The notes: generated by a model from the letters alone, not told the origin. DNA of 64,000 bases from Amorphoplanes friuliensis DSM 7358 (GCF_000494755.1 NC_022657.1:5494001-5558000); one strand, 5' to 3'; shown: positions 51,319 through 61,176, numbered from the stretch's first letter. Numbers and translations: made by a program.

Positions 51319-54300
51319 ATGAGTTTCGAGGACGACGAATACTGGGAATCCGAATACGACGACAACCCGAAAAATCGGTACACGGACACCACCGCAACCG
51401 CCCGGGATCCGTATGCCGACGCCGTCGCCGCCCGCTGGGGCGCTGATACCCGCCGTCCTGTTCAACGCGCCCAATACATCGAAGAAGACGATTTCGACGA
51501 GGCGCCGGAGCCACCGTCCGTACCGATCGAGACTTTTGATCCCGGAGTCGACGAACTCGCCGAACGTCGCCGTCAGCGCCGCGAAGCCGGTTACCAAAGG
51601 TCACCGAACCGCGACAAGCACATCAGCTCCGCCTTCGACGGCGACCGCCCCGGCTGGCTCGACGACCCCGCCTTCGCCCCCGCCGACCTCGACGCCGCCC
51701 CCGTCTCCGCACCGGCCGCCGAAGGCTGGCAGCGCCGCAGCCTCGACTTCGACGAACTCGAGTACGACGACCGCGACTTCGACGTCCAGGACTGGGAAGA
51801 ACAGCGCCGCTACACCGCATCCCGCCGCTCCCGCCCCCCGCGCCGGGAAGAGCCGCCGCAGCCGGTCACCGGCCGGGCCCGGGTCACGCCGCCGGCCCCC
51901 GAGGAAGTTGTCGTCGACCTGCCGCCGCGCGGACGCGACTTCGACCCGCTGGTCGACGACCTGCGCGAGGAAGAGCTGCTGCCCTACGAGCCGGCCGCCT
52001 ACAACCCCGAGCCGGTACGACGCGGGCCGCGCGTCAACCAGCCCGACCCGCGCGACTCCCGCCCGGACCGTCCCGGCACCGACCCGCGAGTGGCCCGACC
52101 GGACCAGCCCGCGGCGTCCCGTCCCGGCGTCGCCCGCCCCGACCAGCCCGCTGCAGCGCGGCCCGGCATCGCCCGGCCCGACCAGCCAGCTGCATCCCGG
52201 CCCGGCATCGCCCGGCCCGATCAACCTGCCGCGTCCCGACCTGGGATCGCCCGGCCGGACCAGCCTGCCGCGTTCGCACCCGGGATCGCCCGGCCCGACC
52301 AGCCTGCCGCGTTCCGGCCCGGGGTGGATCCGCGCGTCGGTCAGCCTGATCAGCCCGCCGCGTCGCGGCCGGGTGCCGATCCGCGGGTGGCCAGGCCTGC
52401 TGCGGCGCGAACTGACGTCGATCCGCGGACGTCACGGCCTTCGCTGCCGGGTGCCCGTCCCGAGCCGTGGGCCGAGCAGCCCGCCGCGCCGGACACCAAC
52501 CAGCCGGAAAACACCGACGACGGGCAGGGCCCGCGCGTCAAGAACAAGGCGCCGGCCCCGGTCGCGCCGCGGGTGATCAGCAAGGCCAAACCACCCACGA
52601 CCCCCCGCGTGATCAAGAAGGCCGAACCCCCGGCCCAGCCGCGCGTCATCAGCGCGACGCCACCGACCGCGGTACCGCGCGTGGTGACCCCGGCGCTGCC
52701 GAACGTGCCCAAGACCCCGGCCGCGTCGGCCGGCGTTGTCGTCCCGGCCCCGTCGCAGCAGCCCCCGGCCTACGACCAGCAACGCCCGGAAGGCACACCC
52801 ACCAGCCCAGCCGCATGGGACCAAGGCACTCGTCAACGCCCCGAAGGGGCACCGACCAGCCCGGCGTCGTGGGACCAAGGTGCCCAGCAGCGCCCCGAAG
52901 GCGCGCCGACAAGCCCCGCCGCATGGGACCAAGGCGCACAGCAACGCCCGGAAGGCGCACCCACCAGCCCGACCGCGTGGGATCCGAGCACCCGGCAGCG
53001 CCCCGAGGGCACACCCACCAGCCCTGCCGCATGGGACCAAGGCGCACAGCAACGCCCGGAAGGCGCACCCACCAGCCCGACCGCGTGGGATCCGAGCACC
53101 CGGCAGCGCCCCGAGGGCACACCCACCAGCCCTGCCGCATGGGACCAAGGCGCACCCACCGGCCCAGCGTCCTGGGACCAGAGCACCCAGCAACGGCCGG
53201 AAGGCGCGCCGACAAGCCCCGCGTCATGGAACCAGGGTGGCCAGCAACGGCCCGAAAGCGTTCCCACCAGCCCCGCTGCGTGGGGCCAGGATGCCCAGCA
53301 ACGGCCCGAAGGCGCACCCACCAGCCCGGCCGTGTGGAGCCAGGGCGCACCGCAGCCGGCCGCGTGGGACCAAGGCGCATCGCAACGCCCTGAAGGGGCG
53401 CCGACGAGCCCGGTCGCGTGGGACCAGGCCGTTCAGCATCGTCCGGACGCGACACCGGTCAGCCCGGCGGCGTTCGATCAGGGCGGCCATGTTGGTGGCG
53501 TTCCGGGCGCAGAAGTGAACGGTGCTGCGGCCACCTATGGCCAGCGGCCCCCCACCGCTTACGACGCAGGTAGCCAGCCGGCCCCGCACGGCACCGGGAG
53601 CCAGCTCAACCCTTACGACACCGGTAGCCGGCTCAGCCCCTACGACACGGCCAGCCAGCTCAACGCCCACGACACCGGGATCCAGCTCAACCCCTACGAC
53701 ACGGGCAGCCAGCTCAACCCCCACGACACGGGCAGCCAGCTCAACCCCTACGACACGGGCAGCCGGCTCGATCCTCGTGACACGGGCAGTCAGGTGGCGG
53801 CCTGGGACGGGGGCGGTCAGGCTGCCGCTTGGGATACCGGTAGTCAGCTCGCCGGGCCTGGGGTGCCGGGGCAGCCACCGTTCGGGCAGGGTGACCAGCG
53901 CGGGGCGCAACCGGCCGCCTATGACCAGGGGAATTCGCAGCTTGATCAGGGCCGGAGTGGTCCGGGGCAGTGGCCGGACGCCGGCTCGGACCTCGGTCAG
54001 GGCTGGTCCGAGGACGGCCGGCACGGCGGGTCGCGGCGGCCGCGGGTCGGTTTCATCTCGTCGTCCGGGGAGGCCGGTGAACTGCCGCCCGAGACGCCGA
54101 CCAGCCCGGCTGCTTTCGACCGGGCCGGACAGAGTCAGGGGCGGCCGCAGGTCGGGCTGATCCCCGGTCAGCGTCCGGGGCGGCCCGGTGGGGTGCCGCC
54201 GCAGGGCGCACCGCAGCAGCGACCGCCGGTCATGCCAGCCTCGGCACCGCCGCCGGTGCCGCCGTCAGCGCCGACGCCGATTCGCCGGCCGGCTGCCGCT

Positions 54301-57300
54301 TCGGCGCCGCCGCACAGCCCGCCCGGGGTGCGTCCGCCCGGTGGGGCGCCGCAGGCTCCGCCGCCGTTCGCCTGGGGCGAGGAGCAGGACCAGCGGGTTG
54401 CGCCGCAGCGTGGCCGGCGGTCCGAGGTTGCGGATGCCGGACAGCGCGGTCGCTCGTCGTTCGGCGATGGTTCGACCGCTGAGACGCCGATCGTCGGTGG
54501 CCCGCGCACCGCGATGATCTCCTCTACCGGGGCGCCCAGCGCGGTTCCGCCGTCGCAGCGGCCGCCGTCGCGGACCGCGCCGACGGTCGGGGCGCCGCAG
54601 CCGATGGTCACGGCCTACGACCGCCCGGTCAGCAGCATGCCTGCTCAGGTGCGTCCGGTCGACTTCGAGATCCCGGTCTCGCCGGCCGCCGACCAGCGCC
54701 ACTTCGCCGCCCGGCCCGACGGCGAGGCTTCCACGGTGGGCATGTCCCGCCGGCCGGACCTTCGTGAGACCACCGACGAATTCCCCGTCGTCGGCCGGAC
54801 CCGCCCGGTCTCCCCCGCCGCGGGAATCGCACCGCCGATCTCCCCGGCGGCCGGCCCGGCCCCCGCGAACTACCAGGACGCCCGCATCGCACCGCCGGTG
54901 TCCCCGGCGGCCGGCCCGGCTCCCGCGAACTACCAGGACGGCCGCATGGCACCGCCGGTGTCCCCGGCCGCCGGCCTGACCCCGGCGAACTACCAGGACG
55001 CGCACCCGGTCTCGGCGGCCCCGAACTACAAGGACACGCGTCCGATGTCGCCCGCCCCGGCCTACCAGGACGCGCAGCCGGTGTCGCCGGCTGCGGGGGT
55101 GGACAAGCAGAGCGAGGTGCGAGGGCAGCACCGCAGTCCCGGCGAGGACACGGGCGCGTTCCAGGTGCCGGTCGAGCAGCCACGGCACTCGTCGGGTCAC
55201 GTCGCGGAAGAGCAGGCGTACCACGCGCCCGGGCGGCATTCGGGTGGGTCGTCGCAGGTGCTCGAGGGTGAGATTCTGCCGCCCGTGCGGCCGATGCGGA
55301 TGCCGCCGCAGTCGCCGGCAGAGGCTGCCCGGCACGCCGAGGCCGTGCGGCACGCCGAGGCGCTGCACCGGGCCGAGCTGGAGCGTCAGGCCGAAGCGGC
55401 CCGCAACGCCGAGGCGGCGCGGCAGGCCGAGGCCGAACGCCGGGCGGAGGCGGCACGGCGTGCCGAGGCGGCACGGCAGCAGGCAGCGCGGCACGACGAG
55501 GCTGTTCAGCGGGCGGCGGCAGCTCAGCTCGCCGACCTTCAGCGGCGGGCCGACGCCGATCGCAAGATGGAGGAGGCTCTGCGGCTGGCCGAGGCCACGC
55601 GCCAGGCCGAGATCGCCCGCCGGGCCGAGCTCGACCGTCAGGCCCGGGAGGCCGAGGCGGCACGTCAGGCGGAGATCGCGCGGCGCGCCGAGGCTGTCCG
55701 GCAGGCGGAGGAAGCACGGCAGGCCGAGGCGGCTCGACGGGCTGCGGCTGCGCGCCAGGCCGAGGCCGACCGGCTGGCCGAGGAGGCGGCGCGGCATGCG
55801 GAGGCCGTACGCCAGGCCGAGGAAGCCGCGTACCGTGCGGAGGTTGCCGCGCGGGAGGCCGAGGAGGCCCGCCGCGCCGAGGCTGCACGGCAGGCGACCG
55901 AGGCCGCACGGCGGGCCGAGGAGCTTCGCCGGGCCGAGGAGGCCGCGCGACAGGCCGAGGCGGACCGGTTCGCTGCCCGTCAGGCCGAGGCGGCGCGCCG
56001 CGCCGAGGTTGCTCACCGGTTCGAGCAGGAGGCACGCCAGGCGGAGGCCGAGCGGCAGGCGGCTATCGCCGCGCGGCAGGCCGAGGCCGATCAGCACGCG
56101 GAGGCGGCACGCCGGGCTGCGGCGGCGCGGCAGGCCGAGAGCGAACGCCAGGCTGAAGCGGCGCGGCAGGCCGAGGCGGCACGGCAGAGCGCCGAGCAGG
56201 CCCGCCGGGCCGAGGCGGTGCGGCTCGCGGAAGCGGCACGGCAGGCCGAGGCGGCACGTCTGGCCACCGGTGGCCGGCAGGAGAGCACCGGTGGGCAGCA
56301 GGAGAGCAGCAGCGCCAGCCCGGTGTCGGCGGTTCCGGCGGCGGCCCGCCCGGGCCCGAACCCGGCCGCGTTTGCGGTGCCGATCGGTCGCCTGATCACG
56401 TCCGGGCCGACCGCGCCACCCAAGTACGCGGATGCGGATCTCGGCCCGACCTGGTTCGGCGCGAAGCCGAAGTCCGAGACGCCGGCCGAGCCGGAAACCA
56501 CCACCGAAGCCACCGCGGAGCAGGACAGCACCGCGTCCGAGGGTGTGGTGCTCGACCTCGACATCACCGGCCTCATGAACGGCGCGCAGAAGGCACAGCC
56601 ACCCGTGGACGGGGCTCTGCTCGTACCCGGGCCGGAGCCGGTGGAGAGGAAGCCGGCGGCACCGGCAGCTGATCTGGGACCGCTGGGTCCGGAGGATCTG
56701 GCCGGGATCCGCTGGCGGCTCGACGGTGCCACGCTGCGCGAGGTCGTCGACGACCGGGACGCGCTGCGGGTGCTCGGGGAACGCCTCGACGGCCCGCTGT
56801 CCGAGGAGCGGGACAACGTCGTGAAGGCGGGGCTGCTCAGCGTGCGGGCGGAGGTCTACCGCCTGCTGGACGAGCTGGGCATGGCGGCCGCGGCGAGCCG
56901 TCTGGCGCTGGCTCACGCCGAGTCCGCCGGGGATGTGCAGGCCATCGTGATCGCGCAGGCCGAGCTGGCGCACGTGCTGCGGCTGCGGGGTGACTTCACC
57001 GAGGCGGACCGGTTGTTCGAGCAGGCCGCGAGCTCGGAGGCGCCGGAGCTGCTGCGCAGTGTGGTGCACGAGAACGCCGGGCGGTGCGCCTTCGATCAGG
57101 GGCGGCACATGGAGGCGCTCGATCACTTCGCGCGGGCGGTGCGGCTGGGGCTGCCCGACGACCAGGAGCTGGCGCAGCGGACCGATGTTGCGCTCGAGGC
57201 GATCTACATCCACGTGCTGCGGGACGGGTGGGGGCCCTATCCGCGGATGCGGCGGGAGATCCTCGGGCCGGTCAGAAGCGCTGATCCGGCACCAGCGGAT

Positions 57301-57315
57301 CCGGTGCGAAACTAG
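51319..57315 (+). CDS. Giant 1998-residue repeat and coiled-coil protein with TPR-like C-terminus
   Basis: No signal peptide, so probably cytoplasmic. Order of parts: acidic N-terminus (SFEDDEYWESEYDDNP); seven 13-residue repeats like IARPDQPAASRPG (about 250-367); twelve 18-residue repeats like QRPEGAPTSPAAWDQGAQ (about 487-724); about eleven 9-residue repeats like YDTGSQLNP (about 747-850); 20-residue repeats like APPVSPAAGPAPANYQDA (about 1170-1255); an Ala/Glu/Arg/Gln coiled coil of about 320 residues (AEAARQAEAARRAE, about 1330-1655); and a C-terminal helical domain (about 1788-1990: LRLRGDFTEADRLFEQAASS, GRCAFDQGRHMEALDHFARAVRLG) resembling TPRs. The ATG at 51319 begins the acidic segment; the frame stays open back to 51163. 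A scaffold or cytoskeletal role is a guess. Confidence 0.88.
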   Translation: MSFEDDEYWESEYDDNPKNRYTDTTATARDPYADAVAARWGADTRRPVQRAQYIEEDDFDEAPEPPSVPIETFDPGVDELAERRRQRREAGYQRSPNRDKHISSAFDGDRPGWLDDPAFAPADLDAAPVSAPAAEGWQRRSLDFDELEYDDRDFDVQDWEEQRRYTASRRSRPPRREEPPQPVTGRARVTPPAPEEVVVDLPPRGRDFDPLVDDLREEELLPYEPAAYNPEPVRRGPRVNQPDPRDSRPDRPGTDPRVARPDQPAASRPGVARPDQPAAARPGIARPDQPAASRPGIARPDQPAASRPGIARPDQPAAFAPGIARPDQPAAFRPGVDPRVGQPDQPAASRPGADPRVARPAAARTDVDPRTSRPSLPGARPEPWAEQPAAPDTNQPENTDDGQGPRVKNKAPAPVAPRVISKAKPPTTPRVIKKAEPPAQPRVISATPPTAVPRVVTPALPNVPKTPAASAGVVVPAPSQQPPAYDQQRPEGTPTSPAAWDQGTRQRPEGAPTSPASWDQGAQQRPEGAPTSPAAWDQGAQQRPEGAPTSPTAWDPSTRQRPEGTPTSPAAWDQGAQQRPEGAPTSPTAWDPSTRQRPEGTPTSPAAWDQGAPTGPASWDQSTQQRPEGAPTSPASWNQGGQQRPESVPTSPAAWGQDAQQRPEGAPTSPAVWSQGAPQPAAWDQGASQRPEGAPTSPVAWDQAVQHRPDATPVSPAAFDQGGHVGGVPGAEVNGAAATYGQRPPTAYDAGSQPAPHGTGSQLNPYDTGSRLSPYDTASQLNAHDTGIQLNPYDTGSQLNPHDTGSQLNPYDTGSRLDPRDTGSQVAAWDGGGQAAAWDTGSQLAGPGVPGQPPFGQGDQRGAQPAAYDQGNSQLDQGRSGPGQWPDAGSDLGQGWSEDGRHGGSRRPRVGFISSSGEAGELPPETPTSPAAFDRAGQSQGRPQVGLIPGQRPGRPGGVPPQGAPQQRPPVMPASAPPPVPPSAPTPIRRPAAASAPPHSPPGVRPPGGAPQAPPPFAWGEEQDQRVAPQRGRRSEVADAGQRGRSSFGDGSTAETPIVGGPRTAMISSTGAPSAVPPSQRPPSRTAPTVGAPQPMVTAYDRPVSSMPAQVRPVDFEIPVSPAADQRHFAARPDGEASTVGMSRRPDLRETTDEFPVVGRTRPVSPAAGIAPPISPAAGPAPANYQDARIAPPVSPAAGPAPANYQDGRMAPPVSPAAGLTPANYQDAHPVSAAPNYKDTRPMSPAPAYQDAQPVSPAAGVDKQSEVRGQHRSPGEDTGAFQVPVEQPRHSSGHVAEEQAYHAPGRHSGGSSQVLEGEILPPVRPMRMPPQSPAEAARHAEAVRHAEALHRAELERQAEAARNAEAARQAEAERRAEAARRAEAARQQAARHDEAVQRAAAAQLADLQRRADADRKMEEALRLAEATRQAEIARRAELDRQAREAEAARQAEIARRAEAVRQAEEARQAEAARRAAAARQAEADRLAEEAARHAEAVRQAEEAAYRAEVAAREAEEARRAEAARQATEAARRAEELRRAEEAARQAEADRFAARQAEAARRAEVAHRFEQEARQAEAERQAAIAARQAEADQHAEAARRAAAARQAESERQAEAARQAEAARQSAEQARRAEAVRLAEAARQAEAARLATGGRQESTGGQQESSSASPVSAVPAAARPGPNPAAFAVPIGRLITSGPTAPPKYADADLGPTWFGAKPKSETPAEPETTTEATAEQDSTASEGVVLDLDITGLMNGAQKAQPPVDGALLVPGPEPVERKPAAPAADLGPLGPEDLAGIRWRLDGATLREVVDDRDALRVLGERLDGPLSEERDNVVKAGLLSVRAEVYRLLDELGMAAAASRLALAHAESAGDVQAIVIAQAELAHVLRLRGDFTEADRLFEQAASSEAPELLRSVVHENAGRCAFDQGRHMEALDHFARAVRLGLPDDQELAQRTDVALEAIYIHVLRDGWGPYPRMRREILGPVRSADPAPADPVRN
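52921..53136 (+). repeat. Exact 108-bp tandem duplication inside the giant gene
   Basis: Two identical adjacent 108-bp copies (52921-53028 and 53029-53136), each coding for two 18-residue units. Identity at every base, including synonymous sites, points to a recent duplication within the 18-residue repeat array. Confidence 0.9.
55310..56280 (+). repeat. Degenerate Ala/Glu/Arg codon repeats encoding a long coiled coil
   Basis: About 970 bases of GCC-GAG-GCG-GCN-CGG-CAG-type units. The repeat is loose at DNA level but strict in composition at protein level, giving a continuous heptad-compatible helix. Confidence 0.8.
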
Positions 57316-58360
57316 GCATCTGGTCCACGTTCTGCCGCGCGCCCGCGACCGACAGGCGGCCGCGGCCGGAGGTCTTCGCGTCGTAGAGTGCCGCGTCCGA
57401 CGCCGCCACCAGGTCCTGGACGGTGCTGACGTCACCCGGGAGCACCGCGATGCCGATGCTCAGACCGGGTGGTCCGCCGGGCAGATCCGTCCGGGCCGCG
57501 ACGGCCGCGCGGAGTGCTTCGGCCACACCGACCGCGGCGCGCCGGCCGACGCGCATCAGGATGACGAACTCGTCGCCGCCCAGACGCGCGGCCAGACCAC
57601 TGTCGCCCACGACCGTACGCATGGCGGTGGCCACGGCCTGCAGGACCCGGTCTCCCTCGGTGTGACCGAAGGTGTCGTTGATCGCCTTGAAGTGGTCGAG
57701 GTCGACGGTGATGAGGGCCAGGGTCGCATCGGTACGCCGGGCCGACTCGCCCTCACGCAGCAAAGCCTCGTCGAAGTGGCGCCGGTTCGCCAGGCCGGTC
57801 AGGTGATCGGCGTGCGCCTGCTGTTCGAGCACGTCGCGCAGCTTGTCGGCCCGGCGGCGCAGGCTCAGCACCACGAACGCCGACATCGTCATGGCCAGGA
57901 CCATGGCGGTCCAGTCCGCCGCGGCCCGCTGGAAATTGAGGATCGAGAAGACGGTCGCCGCGTGGCCCGCGAAGACGATCAGCAGGTTGGCGTAGACGAC
58001 CCGGCGGCTGAGGAAGTTGGCCGCGAAGAGGATCGGCCAGAGGTAGAAGAGTTGCGCGCCGGTCGACGCGTCCGAGGTGGCGAGGTTGAGTCCGGAGATC
58101 GACAGTGTGGCGACGAGCGGGGCGCCGAACCAGAACAGGCGCGGGAAGATGCCCGGCCAGCGCCAGCAGATCAGCCCGGCGACACCCATGAGCATGCTGA
58201 CGGCGACGACGGCGATGACCCCGGGCAGGTCGATCCCCGGTGTCAGCAGCGCAGTGAACAGCACGTACGGGCACGCGGCCAGGGTGAGGTACGCGACCGC
58301 CCGCGACGCGCCGTGCACGTCGCGAAGCTCGTACGCGAATGCGTCTCCCCTGAGCAACAC
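57272..58360 (-). CDS. Membrane-bound GGDEF diguanylate cyclase
   Basis: A 362-residue protein with about six TM helices in residues 20-185 and a C-terminal GGDEF domain (about 195-345). The active-site loop RLGGDEFVIL is intact, along with DHLTGLANRRHFDEAL and DLDHFKAINDTFGHTEGD, so it should make cyclic-di-GMP. There is no EAL domain. The start is GTG 58360. The last 44 bases overlap the end of the giant gene on the opposite strand. Confidence 0.93.
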   Translation of the reverse strand: MLLRGDAFAYELRDVHGASRAVAYLTLAACPYVLFTALLTPGIDLPGVIAVVAVSMLMGVAGLICWRWPGIFPRLFWFGAPLVATLSISGLNLATSDASTGAQLFYLWPILFAANFLSRRVVYANLLIVFAGHAATVFSILNFQRAAADWTAMVLAMTMSAFVVLSLRRRADKLRDVLEQQAHADHLTGLANRRHFDEALLREGESARRTDATLALITVDLDHFKAINDTFGHTEGDRVLQAVATAMRTVVGDSGLAARLGGDEFVILMRVGRRAAVGVAEALRAAVAARTDLPGGPPGLSIGIAVLPGDVSTVQDLVAASDAALYDAKTSGRGRLSVAGARQNVDQMPSFAPDPLVPDQRF

Positions 58361-58406
58361 ACTCGTTGATCGGCCCCGGACGCGCCCAGTTGAGGGTTTC
58401 GGCCGT

Positions 58407-59288
58407 TCAGCCCGGTGCGACCGGCGGTGTCACGGGGTCCCGGTGGGCCAGAGTGGCACCGAGACTGGCCAGGCTCACCAGCAGCAACGCCGCCACCTCC
58501 CGCAGCCCGAGGCGCTGGTGCAGAACGAGCAGGCCGGCGATGGCCGCACCGGCCGGCTCGAGGCTCATCAGGATGCCGAAGACGCGGGTCGGGATCCGCC
58601 GCAGTGCGTTGATCTCCAGCCCGTACGAGAAGACCGAGGACAGCAGGGCCACCGCGGTCGCGCCGAGCAGCAGAGAAGGGTGGTCGAGGACGGCCGTCGC
58701 CCCGGACGCGCCGAACGGCAGCACGAGCAGCGCCGCTCCCGCCAGCGCGACGGCGAGCCCACCCGTCCCGGGGACCAGCGTGCCGAGGTGAGCGCTGGCC
58801 AGGATGTAACCGGCCCAGCAGAGCCCGGCGGCGAACGCCAGCAGCAGTCCGCCGAGCGGCGCCGTGACCGTGGGGTCCAGGCCGAGCAGCGCCACTCCCC
58901 CGCCGGCCAGCAACGCCCACATCAGGTCGGCGACGCGTCGGGTCTGTCCGAGGGTGAGCAGCAGCGGCCCGAGGAACTCGACGGTGACGGCCACACCCAG
59001 CGGGACCGTCCGCAGCGACAGGTAGAACAGCAGGTTCATGCCCGCCATCGCGACACCGAGCAGGGCAGCGGCCCGCCACGCCGCGGCCGACCAGGCGCGG
59101 ACCTTCGGGCGGAAGACGACCCCGAGGATCACGGCGGCGATCAGGAGCCGCAGCAGGGTGATGCCCGCGGCGCCGAGCTCGTCGAAGAACCCGCGGGCGA
59201 CAGCGCTGCCGACCTGCACCGAGGCGATCGCGGTGAGCACGAGCAGCGGCGCCGGCACCGCCCGCCGCCGCTGGACGACCGTGGTCAT
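58407..59288 (-). CDS. DMT-superfamily (EamA/RhtA-like) exporter
   Basis: A 293-residue membrane protein with ten predicted TM helices in two EamA repeats (LLRLLIAAVILGVVF ... VAVTVEFLGPLLLTL, SVFSYGLEINALRRIPTRVFGILMSLEPAGAAIAG). RhtA-type members export amino acids and related metabolites. The ATG at 59288 overlaps the stop of the MacB-like permease (ATGA), tying it to that operon. The substrate is unknown. Confidence 0.9.
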   Translation of the reverse strand: MTTVVQRRRAVPAPLLVLTAIASVQVGSAVARGFFDELGAAGITLLRLLIAAVILGVVFRPKVRAWSAAAWRAAALLGVAMAGMNLLFYLSLRTVPLGVAVTVEFLGPLLLTLGQTRRVADLMWALLAGGGVALLGLDPTVTAPLGGLLLAFAAGLCWAGYILASAHLGTLVPGTGGLAVALAGAALLVLPFGASGATAVLDHPSLLLGATAVALLSSVFSYGLEINALRRIPTRVFGILMSLEPAGAAIAGLLVLHQRLGLREVAALLLVSLASLGATLAHRDPVTPPVAPG

Positions 59289-60469
59289 TCGGTGCGCAAC
59301 GCGACGACGGGATCGAGCCGCCCGGCGCGCTGTGCGGGGACGACCCCGAAGATGATGCCGACCAGGGCCGACACCCCGAACGCCAGGGCGAGCGACCACC
59401 AGGTGACCGCGGCGGGCACCGGTGAGAGCCGGTCGACGAGCAGGGCGGCGGTGATGCCGAGCGCCATGCCGATGACGCCTCCGATCGTGGTGAGCAGGAC
59501 GGCTTCGAGCAGGAACTGCAGGCCGATGTCGCGGGGCCGGGCGCCGACGGCCTTGCGCAGGCCGATCTCCCGGGTGCGTTCGCGCACGGAGACCAGCATG
59601 ATGTTGGAGACGCCGACACCACCGACGAGCAGGCTGATCCCGGCGATGGCGGCCAGCACCCCGGTGAGCACACCCAGGATGTCGCCGAGGACACCGAGGA
59701 TCTGCTCCTGCGTGACGGCGCTGAAGTCGCTGTCGGGGTGGCTCCGGGTCAGCGCGGCCACGATGTCGGCGCCCAGGGTGCCGATGCGTTCGCGGTCCGG
59801 GGCGCGGATGGCCAGCGCGTCGATGCGGTCGGTGCCGAGCAGCCGCTGCGCCGCCGTGACCGGGATGTGGACCTCGCTGTCGCGGTCGACGCCGAGGCTC
59901 TGACCCAGCGGCTCGAACGTGCCGATCACCCGGAACCGGACCCCGCCGATGGTGACCTGGCGGCCGATCGGATCACGGTCGCCGAACAGCTGCGTGGCGA
60001 CACCGGCGCCGAGGACAGCGACGCGGCGGGCGGTGCTGACGTCCGAGCGGGTCAGATAGCTGCCCCGGTCGAGACGGCGGACGAAGACACTCGGTGTGGT
60101 CTCGAGGACACCCTGCATGCTGGCGAACGCCGTACGGCTGCCCGCGCGTACCGTCTCGCCGGAAGCGACCGTGACCGCGACCCGGCTGCGGTCGCCGACC
60201 ACCCGGCTGACGGTGTCGACGTCGTCGAGCGAGAGCGTCGACACGGACGGGGCGGAACCGGCCTCGAGGCGGCCCGGGACGACGATGAGCAGGTTGGAGC
60301 CCAGACCCTCGACCTGCTGCTCGATCTGCTGTTTGGTGCCGGTGCCGATCGCCACGAGAGCGACCACGGCCGCGACGCCGATGACCACACCGAGCATGGT
60401 CAGGACGCTGCGCAGCCTGTTGGCGCGCAGCGCATCGAGGGCGACCCGCCAGGCCTCGGCCAGCCTCAC
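59285..60469 (-). CDS. MacB-like ABC permease
   Basis: A 394-residue permease with TM1 near residues 22-44, a long extracytoplasmic MacB_PCD domain (about 45-265) and three C-terminal TM helices with the FtsX signature (GGVGVSNIMLVSVRERTREIGLRKAVGA). With the adjacent ATPase and adaptor it forms a tripartite-like exporter or mechanotransmission complex. GTG start at 60469 overlaps the ATPase stop. Confidence 0.93.
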   Translation of the reverse strand: MRLAEAWRVALDALRANRLRSVLTMLGVVIGVAAVVALVAIGTGTKQQIEQQVEGLGSNLLIVVPGRLEAGSAPSVSTLSLDDVDTVSRVVGDRSRVAVTVASGETVRAGSRTAFASMQGVLETTPSVFVRRLDRGSYLTRSDVSTARRVAVLGAGVATQLFGDRDPIGRQVTIGGVRFRVIGTFEPLGQSLGVDRDSEVHIPVTAAQRLLGTDRIDALAIRAPDRERIGTLGADIVAALTRSHPDSDFSAVTQEQILGVLGDILGVLTGVLAAIAGISLLVGGVGVSNIMLVSVRERTREIGLRKAVGARPRDIGLQFLLEAVLLTTIGGVIGMALGITAALLVDRLSPVPAAVTWWSLALAFGVSALVGIIFGVVPAQRAGRLDPVVALRTE

Positions 60470-61176
60470 GCCGCGCCTTCCTCACCGGTGACGGGCGCGG
60501 GGCTCACGATCAGCCCGTCGCGCATGACGATCTGCCGGTGGGCGCGGGCGGCGACCTCCCGGTCGTGGGTGACCAGGACGATCGCGACACCCTCGTCGTT
60601 GAGGGACTCGAGCAGCGCGAGCACGGACTGGCCGGTGGTGCTGTCGAGGTTGCCGGTGGGCTCGTCGGCGAGCAGCACGGACGGGCCGGTGACCAGGGCG
60701 CGGGCGATGGCGACACGCTGCTGCTCACCACCGGACATCTGGTTGGGCCGGTGATCCATGCGGTGGGCCAGGCCGACCCGCTCAAGCATCGCCGCCGCGC
60801 GGGCCCGGCGCTCACGGCGGCCGATGCCGCGATAGACCAGGGGCAGGGCGACGTTGTCACGGGCGGTGGTGCGTGACAGCAGGTGGAACGACTGGAAGAC
60901 GAAGCCGATGGTCTCGTTGCGCAGGCGGGCCATCTCGGGCGGCGACAGGGTGGCGACGTCGCGGCCGCCGATCACCAGGGTGCCGCCGGTCGGCCGGTCG
61001 AGACCGCCGAGCAGGTGCATGAGGGTCGACTTGCCGGAGCCCGAGGTGCCGACGATCGCGACGTAGTCGTCGGCCTCGACGGTGAACGAGACACCGCGCA
61101 GGGCGGGCACGGAGACGCCGTCCAGCTCGTACGTGCGGCTGACGTCGGTGGCGACGATCGCGGGAGCTTCGCTCAC
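60466..61176 (-). CDS. LolD/MacB-type ABC ATPase
   Basis: A 236-residue ATPase. Walker A GTSGSGKSTLMHLLGGLDRPT, Q-loop FVFQSFHLLSRTTARDNV, signature MSGGEQQRVAIARAL, Walker B VLLADEPTGNLDS and THDREVA are complete. It energises the MacB-like permease. GTG start at 61176 overlaps the adaptor stop by 4 bases. Confidence 0.95.
   Translation of the reverse strand: MSEAPAIVATDVSRTYELDGVSVPALRGVSFTVEADDYVAIVGTSGSGKSTLMHLLGGLDRPTGGTLVIGGRDVATLSPPEMARLRNETIGFVFQSFHLLSRTTARDNVALPLVYRGIGRRERRARAAAMLERVGLAHRMDHRPNQMSGGEQQRVAIARALVTGPSVLLADEPTGNLDSTTGQSVLALLESLNDEGVAIVLVTHDREVAARAHRQIVMRDGLIVSPAPVTGEEGAA

Noticed and set aside
52777..53490. CRISPR-like array of regular repeats
   Set aside because: The period is 54 bp without unique spacers, and the units translate in one frame as 18-residue protein repeats.
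54265..57435. 1056-codon minus-strand frame opposite the giant gene
   Set aside because: Mirror of the Ala/Glu/Arg repeats; no start signal, and the sense frame continues an intact C-terminal domain.
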